From: CAKVLS01 sp045638465
GTDB lineage: Bacteria > Bacillota > Clostridia > Christensenellales > UBA1242
Length of the DNA stretch: 23,234 bases
Direction: 5' to 3'
NCBI GenBank assembly: GCA_045638465.1
Contig: JAZUBK010000019.1
Coordinates: 1-23,234 of the forward strand
The notes beneath the pieces are model-generated. The model made no database searches and was not told where the DNA came from. It saw nothing but the letters and a program-made list of their open reading frames with translations. The position numbers were made by a program, and so were the translations under genes. Positions 15,984 through 23,234 of the stretch are shown here, one piece after another (position 1 is the first letter of the stretch; every line of letters starts with the position of its first letter).

Positions 15984-16334
15984 ATGGAACTAAGCAGACT
16001 ACTAGATGTAGAAGATGTAATCGAAGGATTTATGTTTATGCCATATATTTTTATTGGCATATTTGCTCTTGTATTTATTATTATTGTTGTTACTATCATA
16101 GTTAACATAATAAAACGTACAAAAAGCCACATAGACTCAGACGGTATGATGCCAGATCACGATAACGAAAGCACTATCGCAACTATCTTTAAAAAGACTT
16201 TCGAAAACGCAAATGCAAAACTTGATAGCGAAAGCGCAAAGTACAAAAAGATTACTTGCCCTTATTGTGGAGCTGTAAACAAAGGCTCTGATATGAAATG
16301 TAGCGGTTGCTCTGCTCCACTTCATGACAAATAA
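15984..16334 (+). CDS. Small membrane protein with C-terminal zinc ribbon
   Basis: The protein has 116 residues. One hydrophobic helix (about 18-43) is followed by a basic stretch (KRTKSH), so the C-terminus is probably cytoplasmic. A linker of about 45 polar residues leads to a zinc ribbon, C92-x2-C95 and C106-x2-C109, in the TCPYCGAVNKGSDMKCSGC segment. This layout is common in small Firmicutes proteins of unknown role. TAGGAG lies before the ATG. It has its own promoter and terminator. Confidence 0.8.
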   Translation: MELSRLLDVEDVIEGFMFMPYIFIGIFALVFIIIVVTIIVNIIKRTKSHIDSDGMMPDHDNESTIATIFKKTFENANAKLDSESAKYKKITCPYCGAVNKGSDMKCSGCSAPLHDK

Positions 16335-16338
16335 GAAT

Positions 16339-16373
16339 AAAAAAACATAACCAAAATCGGTTATGTTTTTTTT
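16339..16373. terminator. Shared convergent terminator
   Basis: The stem ACATAACC/GGTTATGT, extended by A and T runs, has a 6-base loop. It serves the zinc-ribbon membrane protein on the plus strand and the kinase-like gene on the minus strand. Confidence 0.9.
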
Positions 16374-16375
16374 AT

Positions 16376-17335
16376 TTATTGTACAATATTTTCGGTTTGA
16401 ACTTTCGCTAAAGATAAAAGCTCTGTTGTGCTTTGTATACCTGCCATTTGAAAAACAACACTATCTTGTACCATATCATCAACAGCCTCATAAATTGTTT
16501 TTTTATCAATACCAGCCGCAGCAAAGCCCTGAACCATATGCACAAATATATCTCTTGTACCATTTGCAACAGTTTTTTGATCCTCTATGTCAAACTTTTC
16601 AAATGTTCCGCTATATACTGGTCTAAATTGCAAAGCTACATATCTAGTTGACATTTGTACAAGTTCTTCCTCTGAGCAATTTTCTTTAGCAAGAAAATTA
16701 AGATCTATAAAGTGAAAGCCTTTTTCTTTGTCATAAAAAAAGTTACCTCTTTTTGATGGGTCAATAGTTAGATGTCTTGAAATTTCTATATAATCTTTTG
16801 CAAAGGTTGAAAAGTGACTTGCAGGGATTGTAGAGTACTCTTTTGTGTAATCAACTAAAAGTTTGGTTCTCTCAGGCTTTGTGCCGTCCACATACCCCAT
16901 ACCATCATAAAGTTCTTTGCCAGGAGCAATAGGCTGAACGATAAAGCCTCTGGCATAAGCACTTTTACTTTCACCATCTGTACTATGATATTTCGAAATA
17001 TTTTCTGTATCCCAGCTAAACCCTAAGATAGGTACAACGTGGTGATTTTGCAAGTTATAACCTATTTTCATAACCTCATCTAAGTTTAAATCGCCATCTT
17101 GTAATATTTGCTCAGGTGTTTTGTCTTTATTTTTTGACGTTGTTGCTGGAAACCTATAACACTCTATGTTAGTTGTTTTCAGTACGGCATATTTTTTACC
17201 ATTGTGCGCTACAATTTTACATTTATTATTACCACCAGACTTTGAAACTTCAACGCCTACACTAGCATCTATAACATCATCGATAAATTCTGGAGATATT
17301 CCGTCTACGCTATTTGTTCTAAATCCAAAAGACAT
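16376..17335 (-). CDS. Divergent protein-kinase-like fold protein
   Basis: The protein has 319 residues, appears soluble and has no signal peptide. Several parts fit the protein-kinase-like fold. KKYAVLKTT has K53 where the ATP-binding beta-3 Lys would be. FIVQPI (131-136) lies where a hinge would be. IDPSKRGNFFYD has D192 and N198 as a catalytic loop, and FIDLN has D211 as the metal-binding (DFG-like) Asp. The spacing D192 to N198 is one residue longer than in most kinases, and there is no Gly-rich loop. It may be an active small-molecule or protein kinase, or an inactive relative. It has its own promoter and terminator and is divergent from thyA. I do not recognise a named family. Confidence 0.6.
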   Translation of the reverse strand: MSFGFRTNSVDGISPEFIDDVIDASVGVEVSKSGGNNKCKIVAHNGKKYAVLKTTNIECYRFPATTSKNKDKTPEQILQDGDLNLDEVMKIGYNLQNHHVVPILGFSWDTENISKYHSTDGESKSAYARGFIVQPIAPGKELYDGMGYVDGTKPERTKLLVDYTKEYSTIPASHFSTFAKDYIEISRHLTIDPSKRGNFFYDKEKGFHFIDLNFLAKENCSEEELVQMSTRYVALQFRPVYSGTFEKFDIEDQKTVANGTRDIFVHMVQGFAAAGIDKKTIYEAVDDMVQDSVVFQMAGIQSTTELLSLAKVQTENIVQ

Positions 17336-17357
17336 ATTTTTTCCTCCGTATAATTTT

Positions 17358-17386
17358 ATTATATCACGAAACTGTCATTTGGTCAA
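17358..17386 (-). promoter_or_regulatory. Promoter of the kinase-like gene
   Basis: On the minus strand TTGACC (17381-17386), a 17-base spacer and a perfect TATAAT (17358-17363). Confidence 0.82.
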
Positions 17387-17462
17387 TATGGGACGAAATC
17401 ACACCCTCAAACTTTGTCAAGAAAATATAAAAAATAAATCACTCTTTTTAATGGCCTTTAGT

Positions 17463-17491
17463 TTGACTAGCAAAAAAAAATAAAATATACT
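17463..17491 (+). promoter_or_regulatory. Promoter of thyA-folA
   Basis: TTGACT (17463-17468), a 17-base spacer dominated by A, and TATACT (17486-17491). The thyA start codon is only 23 bases past the -10, so the 5' UTR is very short. Confidence 0.8.
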
Positions 17492-17513
17492 ATTGCCAAG
17501 GAGAATAAAAAAT

Positions 17514-18344
17514 ATGAGTTATGCAGATGAAATTTTCATTAAAAATTGTCGAGAGATAATCGATCATGGTTATTCTGACGAAAACGCAAAAGTAAGACCA
17601 GTATGGCAAGACGGAACCCCTGCCCATACAAAGAAGAGCTTTTGCATCGTAAATAGATATGATTTGTCAAAAGAATTTCCTATTATAACCGTAAGAAAAA
17701 CATTTTTCAAAAATTGTATCGACGAAATTCTTTGGATTTGGCAAAAAAAGAGCAACAATATCAAAGACCTAAACAGTCATATTTGGGATAGCTGGGCGGA
17801 CGAAAGCGGTTCTATCGGCAAAGCATATGGTTATCAACTAGGTGTAAAACACAAATACAAAGAAGGTATGATGGACCAAGTAGACAGGGTTTTGTACGAT
17901 CTAAAGAACAATCCTGCTAGTCGCAGAATAATGACTAATATTTATGTTCACCAAGACTTGTCTGAGATGCACCTATATCCTTGTGCATATAGTGTTACTT
18001 TCAACGTTACTGGCAATAAACTAAACGCAATACTAAATCAACGTAGTCAAGATATGCTTGCCGCAAATAACTGGAACGTTTGCCAATACGCAATACTAGT
18101 TCATATGTTTGCCCAAGTAAGTGGTTTAGAGGTTGGAGAACTTGTGCACGTAATATCAGACGCACACATTTATGATAGACATATACCTATTATCGAAGAG
18201 ATTATCAAAAACCCAACATACGCCGCACCAAAACTAGAGATTGATAAATCTATCACAAACTTTTATGATTTCACTGTAGATAGCTTCAAACTAGTAGACT
18301 ACAAGTGCAACCCTAACAAACACAAAATCGAAATTGCAATTTAG
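17514..18344 (+). CDS. thyA: Thymidylate synthase ThyA
   Basis: ThyA methylates dUMP to dTMP with methylenetetrahydrofolate, producing dihydrofolate. The protein has 276 residues. The nucleophile is C157 in LYPCAYS; QRSQDM supplies the phosphate-binding Arg and the conserved Asp, and NVCQYAIL and DAHIYDRH follow. The PCAY rather than PCH motif, together with DGTPAHT, ELLWIWQ-like and KNNPASRR segments, resembles the Bacillus subtilis ThyA1 / phage phi3T type more than E. coli ThyA. The ATG at 17514 follows AAGGAG; a TTG 21 bases upstream overlaps that site and was rejected. Its stop codon overlaps the folA ribosome binding site, so the two genes are one operon, and FolA regenerates the folate that ThyA oxidises. 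Confidence 0.96.
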   Translation: MSYADEIFIKNCREIIDHGYSDENAKVRPVWQDGTPAHTKKSFCIVNRYDLSKEFPIITVRKTFFKNCIDEILWIWQKKSNNIKDLNSHIWDSWADESGSIGKAYGYQLGVKHKYKEGMMDQVDRVLYDLKNNPASRRIMTNIYVHQDLSEMHLYPCAYSVTFNVTGNKLNAILNQRSQDMLAANNWNVCQYAILVHMFAQVSGLEVGELVHVISDAHIYDRHIPIIEEIIKNPTYAAPKLEIDKSITNFYDFTVDSFKLVDYKCNPNKHKIEIAI

Positions 18345-18354
18345 GAGAAATAAT

Positions 18355-18861
18355 ATGAACTTTATTGTAGCCGTAGACAGAAACTATGCCATTGGCAAAG
18401 ACAATGACCTTTTGTACTCTCTAAAACAAGATATGAAATACTTTAGAGAAACCACCCTTAATAAAGTAGTTGTAATGGGTGACAAAACATTAATGTCTTT
18501 CCCAAATTCTGCCCCACTAAAAAATAGAACAAATATTGTTGTTTCTATCGATCCAAACTTTTCAGTTGAGGGCGCTATAGTCGTACACTCTTTCAAAGAA
18601 CTTTTTGCAAAGCTAAAAGATTATGACACAAATGACGTCTTTGTAATTGGTGGCGCTTCTATCTACAATCAACTTATGGAATATTGTGAGTACGGATATA
18701 TCACAAAGATAGACGCTGAAAAACCATATGACAAGGCAATAAACAACGTAGAAAAAATGGGTTGGACTTTACACCAAAAAGGCGAAACACTTACCGAAGA
18801 CGGAATTGACTTTGCTTTCTGCATTTTCAAAAACCCAAATGTAAAGACCTTTGAAGAATAA
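18355..18861 (+). CDS. folA: Dihydrofolate reductase
   Basis: DHFR reduces dihydrofolate to tetrahydrofolate, restoring the cofactor that ThyA consumes. The protein has 168 residues. The N-terminus MNFIVAVDRNYAIGKDNDLLY is typical, the catalytic acidic residue is D26, and VFVIGGASIYNQLM is the conserved nucleotide-binding segment. Two deviations stand out: Tyr (Y21) replaces the usual Trp of the LPW motif, and MGDKT (41-45) has Asp where most DHFRs have Arg or Lys contacting the NADPH 2'-phosphate. The ATG at 18355 lies 10 bp after the thyA stop, with TAGGAG spanning that stop. Trimethoprim sensitivity cannot be inferred. Confidence 0.93.
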   Translation: MNFIVAVDRNYAIGKDNDLLYSLKQDMKYFRETTLNKVVVMGDKTLMSFPNSAPLKNRTNIVVSIDPNFSVEGAIVVHSFKELFAKLKDYDTNDVFVIGGASIYNQLMEYCEYGYITKIDAEKPYDKAINNVEKMGWTLHQKGETLTEDGIDFAFCIFKNPNVKTFEE

Positions 18862-18944
18862 TCAGTTTTTTTTACATAAACAAAAGCAACATTTATAACA
18901 AAAAAACACCTAACTTAGTTACAAACTTTTGAAACTAGTGAAAT

Positions 18945-18978
18945 AAAAAACGAACCTAAAACAAGGGTTCGTTTTTTT
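18945..18978. terminator. Shared convergent terminator
   Basis: The 12-bp stem AAAAAACGAACC/GGTTCGTTTTTT has a 9-base loop. It ends thyA-folA on the plus strand and the nuclease gene on the minus strand, and overlaps the latter's stop codon. The preceding 80 bases (18862-18944) hold no gene. Confidence 0.88.
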
Positions 18979-20428
18979 ATTTTTCTACATATTCCCAATG
19001 ATAACCACCTGTAGTTTTTCTTTTCCCAATACAAACTCTTCTAATTAAATCTGCCTTTATATTATGTTTTAAACCGGCAGATGTTGCAGATTCAAATATT
19101 TCTCCCGTTTCAATATTTTTAACTGCTTTTACTCGATTTTCCCAAGATTTTTTTCTAGAGCAATATCTACATCCATGTTTACTTCTAGAATCTATAGCTG
19201 CTTTCCATTCAAACCCACAAATATGACATTTCCACCAAACAATAACACCCGAATGTTCCATAAAATTATTTGGTGAAATTCTATTTTTATTATAATCCCA
19301 GTCTACAAGAAATTTTGAATTAAGAGTCACAATATCATTAACCCCGACAACAGTTTTCTTTTTTTGACAAAATGGACATTGATTTTTATCATTAGTTCTA
19401 TTACTAATTGAAGCTTTCCACTCATGTCCATTTTTACAAACCCACCAAACTTTTTTACTAGACCCTTTTGAAATCATATTAGGTTTTAAATTTCCATTTT
19501 TCTCATAATTCCACTCTTTTAATAGTTCGGGAAATTGCGTTGACAATGAATTTTTTATTTCAAATTTTTCAATTAAAGATAAAATAGAATAATAATCTCT
19601 TTCTATATTTATATCAATAGATAAATTCATATTATATGTTTGATTAATAAAATTTAAAATTTCAATTAGAACCTGCTCCATAAACATTAATGAAGAGTTT
19701 GGGTTTTGTGTTGTAATTATATAAGCACTTGTTTTATATTCAATTAAACCTTTTTCTCTGATTCTAATTAATTTAATATTGTTAGATTCGCAGATTTCAT
19801 CTTTTTTTAAGTCTCTTTCTAAATTTTTGTGCCAAGCACGACCATCATATTCAATACCTAAATTTAATTCAGGGAAAAACAAGTCTAATTCCATTTGTTT
19901 ATTTATTTTTATATTTTCGTTAATTTGAAACTTTTGAGAAAAATAATAATAAATTGCTTTTTCTGGTAAAGACACGTGTCTATATTTTGAACAAATAGGG
20001 CACCCTCTTTTCTTATTTCGATTAGAAATTGAAGCAAACCATTCATGACCATTTTTACATTTCCACCATATTTTTGCATGAGAGCCTTTGGTGATAGATT
20101 CTGGAGACATTTCGTTTTTTACATAATCCCACTCATCTAAAATTTTAGGACATGTAATTTTTATATTTGATTTTTCTTTTAATAATTTCTGCCTATTTTC
20201 AGTTCGGTTATTCACTGCACATTTAGGGCAATTTGTAGGTTTTAATTTGTATGTTCTATGACCAACTGATGTTTGCCACTCGTGATTGCAAATTTTACAT
20301 TTCCACCAAACTCTTTTTGTGGTGCCACAAGTAAGCAAATCAGGAAAAATATTAAGAGCTTTATTTTTCTCCCAATTCCATTCTTTCATTAATTCTATAT
20401 CATCTATTAAAAACTTTTTATCAGACAT
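18977..20428 (-). CDS. Zinc-finger / Vsr-like nuclease with NUMOD-like tail
   Basis: The 483 residues divide into clear parts. Zinc fingers of the WWxCxxxHEW type: C44/C47/C67/C70; C124/H128/C143/C146; C331/H335/C351/C354; C401/C404/C420/C423. Between the second and third lies a nuclease core, about 152-235, with E156, D182 in ELDLFFP, E193, D195, H200 and D206 (GIEYDGRAWH then RD). It resembles the Vsr/PD-(D/E)xK fold and the EDxHD homing endonucleases. At 434-481 the segment TGEIFESATSAGL...GGYHWEY resembles the NUMOD1 DNA-binding repeat of homing endonucleases. The gene is visibly more AT-rich than its neighbours and favours TTA for Leu, suggesting recent acquisition. It may be a free-standing homing endonuclease or a defence nuclease. 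An extended -10 lies upstream. Confidence 0.8.
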   Translation of the reverse strand: MSDKKFLIDDIELMKEWNWEKNKALNIFPDLLTCGTTKRVWWKCKICNHEWQTSVGHRTYKLKPTNCPKCAVNNRTENRQKLLKEKSNIKITCPKILDEWDYVKNEMSPESITKGSHAKIWWKCKNGHEWFASISNRNKKRGCPICSKYRHVSLPEKAIYYYFSQKFQINENIKINKQMELDLFFPELNLGIEYDGRAWHKNLERDLKKDEICESNNIKLIRIREKGLIEYKTSAYIITTQNPNSSLMFMEQVLIEILNFINQTYNMNLSIDINIERDYYSILSLIEKFEIKNSLSTQFPELLKEWNYEKNGNLKPNMISKGSSKKVWWVCKNGHEWKASISNRTNDKNQCPFCQKKKTVVGVNDIVTLNSKFLVDWDYNKNRISPNNFMEHSGVIVWWKCHICGFEWKAAIDSRSKHGCRYCSRKKSWENRVKAVKNIETGEIFESATSAGLKHNIKADLIRRVCIGKRKTTGGYHWEYVEK

Positions 20429-20454
20429 AATGACTCCTACTTTAATGCTAATTT

Positions 20455-20460
20455 ATTATA
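20455..20460 (-). promoter_or_regulatory. Extended -10 promoter of the nuclease gene
   Basis: On the minus strand the sequence reads TGTTATAAT: a perfect -10 (20455-20460) with the upstream TG that compensates for a weak -35. No good -35 is seen at 16-18 bases. GGAG precedes the start codon at 20428. Confidence 0.6.
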
Positions 20461-20501
20461 ACATAAAATCTTGCATATTGTATTAAATTAGATAAAAAAT
20501 A

Positions 20502-20586
20502 AATTTGGTACTTGGACGTGTGCTTGTCTTGATACAAGCGTTCTCGCTTCGCTCGAACACGACAAGCACACGGATAAAACTAAATT
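20502..20586. repeat. 85-bp inverted repeat with a GC-rich core
   Basis: A perfect 12-bp inverted repeat, CGTGTGCTTGTC (20517-20528) and its complement (20561-20572), is extended outward by imperfect arms to AATTT at 20502 and AAATT at 20586. The 32-base centre contains further small palindromes (GCTTG/CAAGC, GTTC/GAAC) and a CTCGCTTCGCTCG-type motif. It is much richer in GC than its surroundings. There is no T-run, so it is not an ordinary terminator. It may be a REP-like or MITE-like palindromic element. Confidence 0.7.
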
Positions 20587-20593
20587 AAAGCAA

Positions 20594-20618
20594 CAAAAAA
20601 AGCCCTTTTGGGGCTTTT
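20594..20618 (-). terminator. Terminator of the 240-residue protein gene
   Basis: The stem AAAAGCCC/GGGCTTTT (20598-20605 with 20611-20618) has a 5-base loop and, read on the minus strand, a tail of about eight U residues. It lies 20 bases after the stop codon at 20638. Confidence 0.9.
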
Positions 20619-20637
20619 ATTTTGCTTATATTGGGTT

Positions 20638-21360
20638 TTATTGTTCGTCTGGTGTTTGTGTATGACCAGAATATACAGGCTCTTCTGCGGCCTTTTTTAA
20701 CATATTGTAGAAGCCAACAACTTGTGCTTCTTGCGAAGTTCTTTGTGAATCATCTGGTTCCATTCTGCATCTATCAGTAATTATATAACTTTCTGCATAA
20801 TCTTTTTTATTGTCTTCAAAAGTTGTTTCAGAAAATACTGTACCAGCATCTGTTAACTTTCTTCTTGTCTTTCCGTCTACAGTGTGTTCTTTTGCTACTT
20901 GGCAAACAAGGTATGTATAATATGGATTGCCTGTCCACTCTGTAATAGCACCGTTATAAATACTTGGGTTACTTACTTCTTGCAAAACACTATAGTCTAC
21001 TTGGTAGCTGTGTCCCAAACCTTCTACATAAACATTTAGGCAAGGGCTTTGTTTTGCTTGGTTTGCCAAAGCATCTAGCTCTTCGTCGCTTAGTTTAATT
21101 TTTGTTCCTTCGTGAAGTCCCATCATTTTCTCTTCGATAAGTCTATTGTTTTCTTCACTCAAATATGTAAAATAAACACCAGTGTTTCTTTTAATCATAA
21201 AATCAACAACTGCGTTTTGGTAATCTTCCAAACATCTTTCGTTAACGGCATAAGACAAGGCATTATCTCTAAGCAACAAAGAAAGTACGAAACTCTCTGC
21301 GTCAACGATAGCAATATCAGACGGAATATTAAGATCTCTTCTTAGTTTTTCTAAATTCAT
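20638..21360 (-). CDS. Unknown soluble protein
   Basis: This protein of 240 residues has no signal peptide, membrane segment or motif I recognise. The N-terminal half (about 1-100) looks helical and acidic; the middle (105-160) is richer in beta strand and aromatic residues (NVYVEGLGHSYQVDY, NPYYTYLVC); the C-terminus is polar and probably disordered. The start was set at the ATG at 21360, because AGGAGAAAAT lies just upstream; an in-frame start seven codons earlier would lie upstream of this ribosome binding site. It has its own strong promoter and terminator and is the next gene downstream of the rRNA operon on the same strand. No function can be assigned. Confidence 0.75.
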   Translation of the reverse strand: MNLEKLRRDLNIPSDIAIVDAESFVLSLLLRDNALSYAVNERCLEDYQNAVVDFMIKRNTGVYFTYLSEENNRLIEEKMMGLHEGTKIKLSDEELDALANQAKQSPCLNVYVEGLGHSYQVDYSVLQEVSNPSIYNGAITEWTGNPYYTYLVCQVAKEHTVDGKTRRKLTDAGTVFSETTFEDNKKDYAESYIITDRCRMEPDDSQRTSQEAQVVGFYNMLKKAAEEPVYSGHTQTPDEQ

Positions 21361-21398
21361 ATTTTCTCCTAAAGGGCTCAATATTTATCGCCTAAAAT

Positions 21399-21427
21399 AA
21401 TATACTATAAAAAAGCTCAATTGTCAA
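21399..21427 (-). promoter_or_regulatory. Promoter of the 240-residue protein gene
   Basis: On the minus strand TTGACA (21422-21427), a 17-base spacer and TATATT (21399-21404). Confidence 0.82.
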
Positions 21428-21732
21428 TACCTGACTTTTTTGCAACTTTACAAAAACCCCTAAATTTTGCAGTTTTTTGGTCAAAAAGTAGGTTTTTTTT
21501 GTCATTTTCATATATTTTATGTAATTTTTAACAAGGCGTTTTTACAAAATAAATCAATGTATTTACAGCTATAACATATGCAAAAAATTATAATAAAATG
21601 CTGATATTTTTAGGGTAATTTAAATATCAATAACTACATATTATGCAAAGATAAAAACACTTTAGTTTTTTTTACAAATAATATTTCAAATAATATTCTA
21701 CAAATTAAATAAACCATCTAAAAATTGGCAAC
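21428..21732. other. Intergenic region with no recognised gene
   Basis: These 305 AT-rich bases between the rRNA operon terminator and the next gene's promoter contain scattered T runs but no convincing open frame, ribosome binding site, strong hairpin or RNA gene that I can see. Confidence 0.6.
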
Positions 21733-21759
21733 AAAAAAGCAACCTCATGCGGTTGCTTT
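21733..21759 (-). terminator. Terminator of the rRNA operon
   Basis: The stem AAAGCAACC/GGTTGCTTT (21736-21744 with 21751-21759) has a 6-base loop and, on the minus strand, a U-rich tail. It lies directly after 5S rRNA. Confidence 0.92.
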
Positions 21760-21765
21760 GATGGT

Positions 21766-21886
21766 ATGTCGGCAATGCTCTATCTTTCCGGGTCGTCACC
21801 AACCAAGTATTTTCGACGATGAGAAGCTTAACTTCCGTGTTCGGGATGAGAACGGGTGGACCTTCTCTCTATGGTCACCGACAATG
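21766..21886 (-). rRNA. rrf: 5S ribosomal RNA
   Basis: Read on the minus strand the region shows the standard 5S pattern. The 5' end TGTCGG (21884-21879) pairs with the 3' end CCGACA (21772-21767). The conserved CCGAACACGGAAGTTAAG lies in between, and a GACGACCCGG-type segment follows. The length of about 118-120 bases is normal. The exact ends are estimated from the terminal stem and could shift by a few bases. Confidence 0.93.
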
Positions 21887-21888
21887 GT

Positions 21889-21916
21889 ATATTTAAAAGC
21901 GTGTGCTTTGAAATAT
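21889..21916 (-). other. Hairpin between 23S and 5S rRNA, probable processing site
   Basis: A 12-bp stem with one mismatch (21889-21900 with 21905-21916) and a GTGT loop lies just upstream of 5S rRNA. Its place suggests processing of the precursor transcript, by inference only. The rest of the 23S-5S spacer, to about 22031, holds no tRNA. Confidence 0.45.
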
Positions 21917-22031
21917 CTATGTTGATTATATATTATCTCGCAACTTTTGTCAACTAAAATAGTACATTGACAACTGCAAACTAAGAACTTAGTGAAAACT
22001 TCAAATTGTATATTAGTGTCAAGATCATCTC

Positions 22032-23234
<1,203 letters not shown>

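Noticed and set aside
17493..17513. Upstream TTG start for thyA
   Set aside because: It overlaps the ribosome binding site and leaves no room for one of its own; the ATG at 17514 fits the family N-terminus.
20502..20586. Ordinary terminator or tRNA remnant at the GC-rich inverted repeat
   Set aside because: It has no T-run on either side, and does not fold as a cloverleaf or match conserved tRNA positions.

Overview
The window is AT-rich, roughly one third G+C by eye. It has Gram-positive-style AGGAG ribosome binding sites, sigma-A promoters close to consensus with 17-base spacers, and many U-tailed hairpin terminators. Together with rubrerythrin, a Bacillus phage phi3T-like ThyA and a possible PerR box, this points to an anaerobic, probably uncultured Clostridia-like member of the Bacillota. 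The species cannot be named from the sequence alone.

Layout. (1) 1-2604: a consensus promoter, a possible 11-codon leader peptide, then leuS, closed by a bidirectional terminator. (2) 2665-11019, minus strand: a promoter at 11019-10991 starts a five-gene run of lipoprotein, typA, small two-helix membrane protein, dnaB and a short AlaRS. The spacings are 14 bp, an 8-bp overlap, 25 bp and 12 bp. Behind it a separate promoter, crowded with ACAAAC half-sites, drives a DUF4097-like beta-repeat membrane protein. (3) 11058-11733: rubrerythrin (minus), whose upstream region holds a PerR-box-like dyad. (4) 11806-14480, plus strand: a CYTH-like protein and a tandem nucleoside hydrolase, with a strong terminator between them. 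(5) 14486-17386: three single genes with their own promoters and terminators: a membrane-anchored repeat protein, a membrane zinc-ribbon protein and a protein-kinase-like protein. (6) 17463-18978: thyA-folA, a compact dTMP/tetrahydrofolate operon. (7) 18977-20586: a compositionally distinct gene for a four-zinc-finger, Vsr-like nuclease with a NUMOD-like tail, followed by an 85-bp inverted repeat that is GC-rich in its centre. (8) 20594-21427: an unknown soluble protein. (9) 21733-23234: the 3' end of an rRNA operon on the minus strand (partial 23S, 5S, terminator).

Most of the window is ordinary housekeeping: translation (LeuRS, AlaRS-like, TypA, rRNA), replication (DnaB), dTMP synthesis and oxidative-stress defence. 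The less ordinary parts are the probable homing-type or defence nuclease beside thyA-folA with its flanking inverted repeat, a double nucleoside hydrolase whose first half has lost its metal-binding residues, a divergent kinase-like protein, a short AlaRS with a cysteine-rich insert and no C-Ala domain, and the promoter with repeated alternating half-sites. No CRISPR array, tRNA, recognisable transposase or prophage module was seen.
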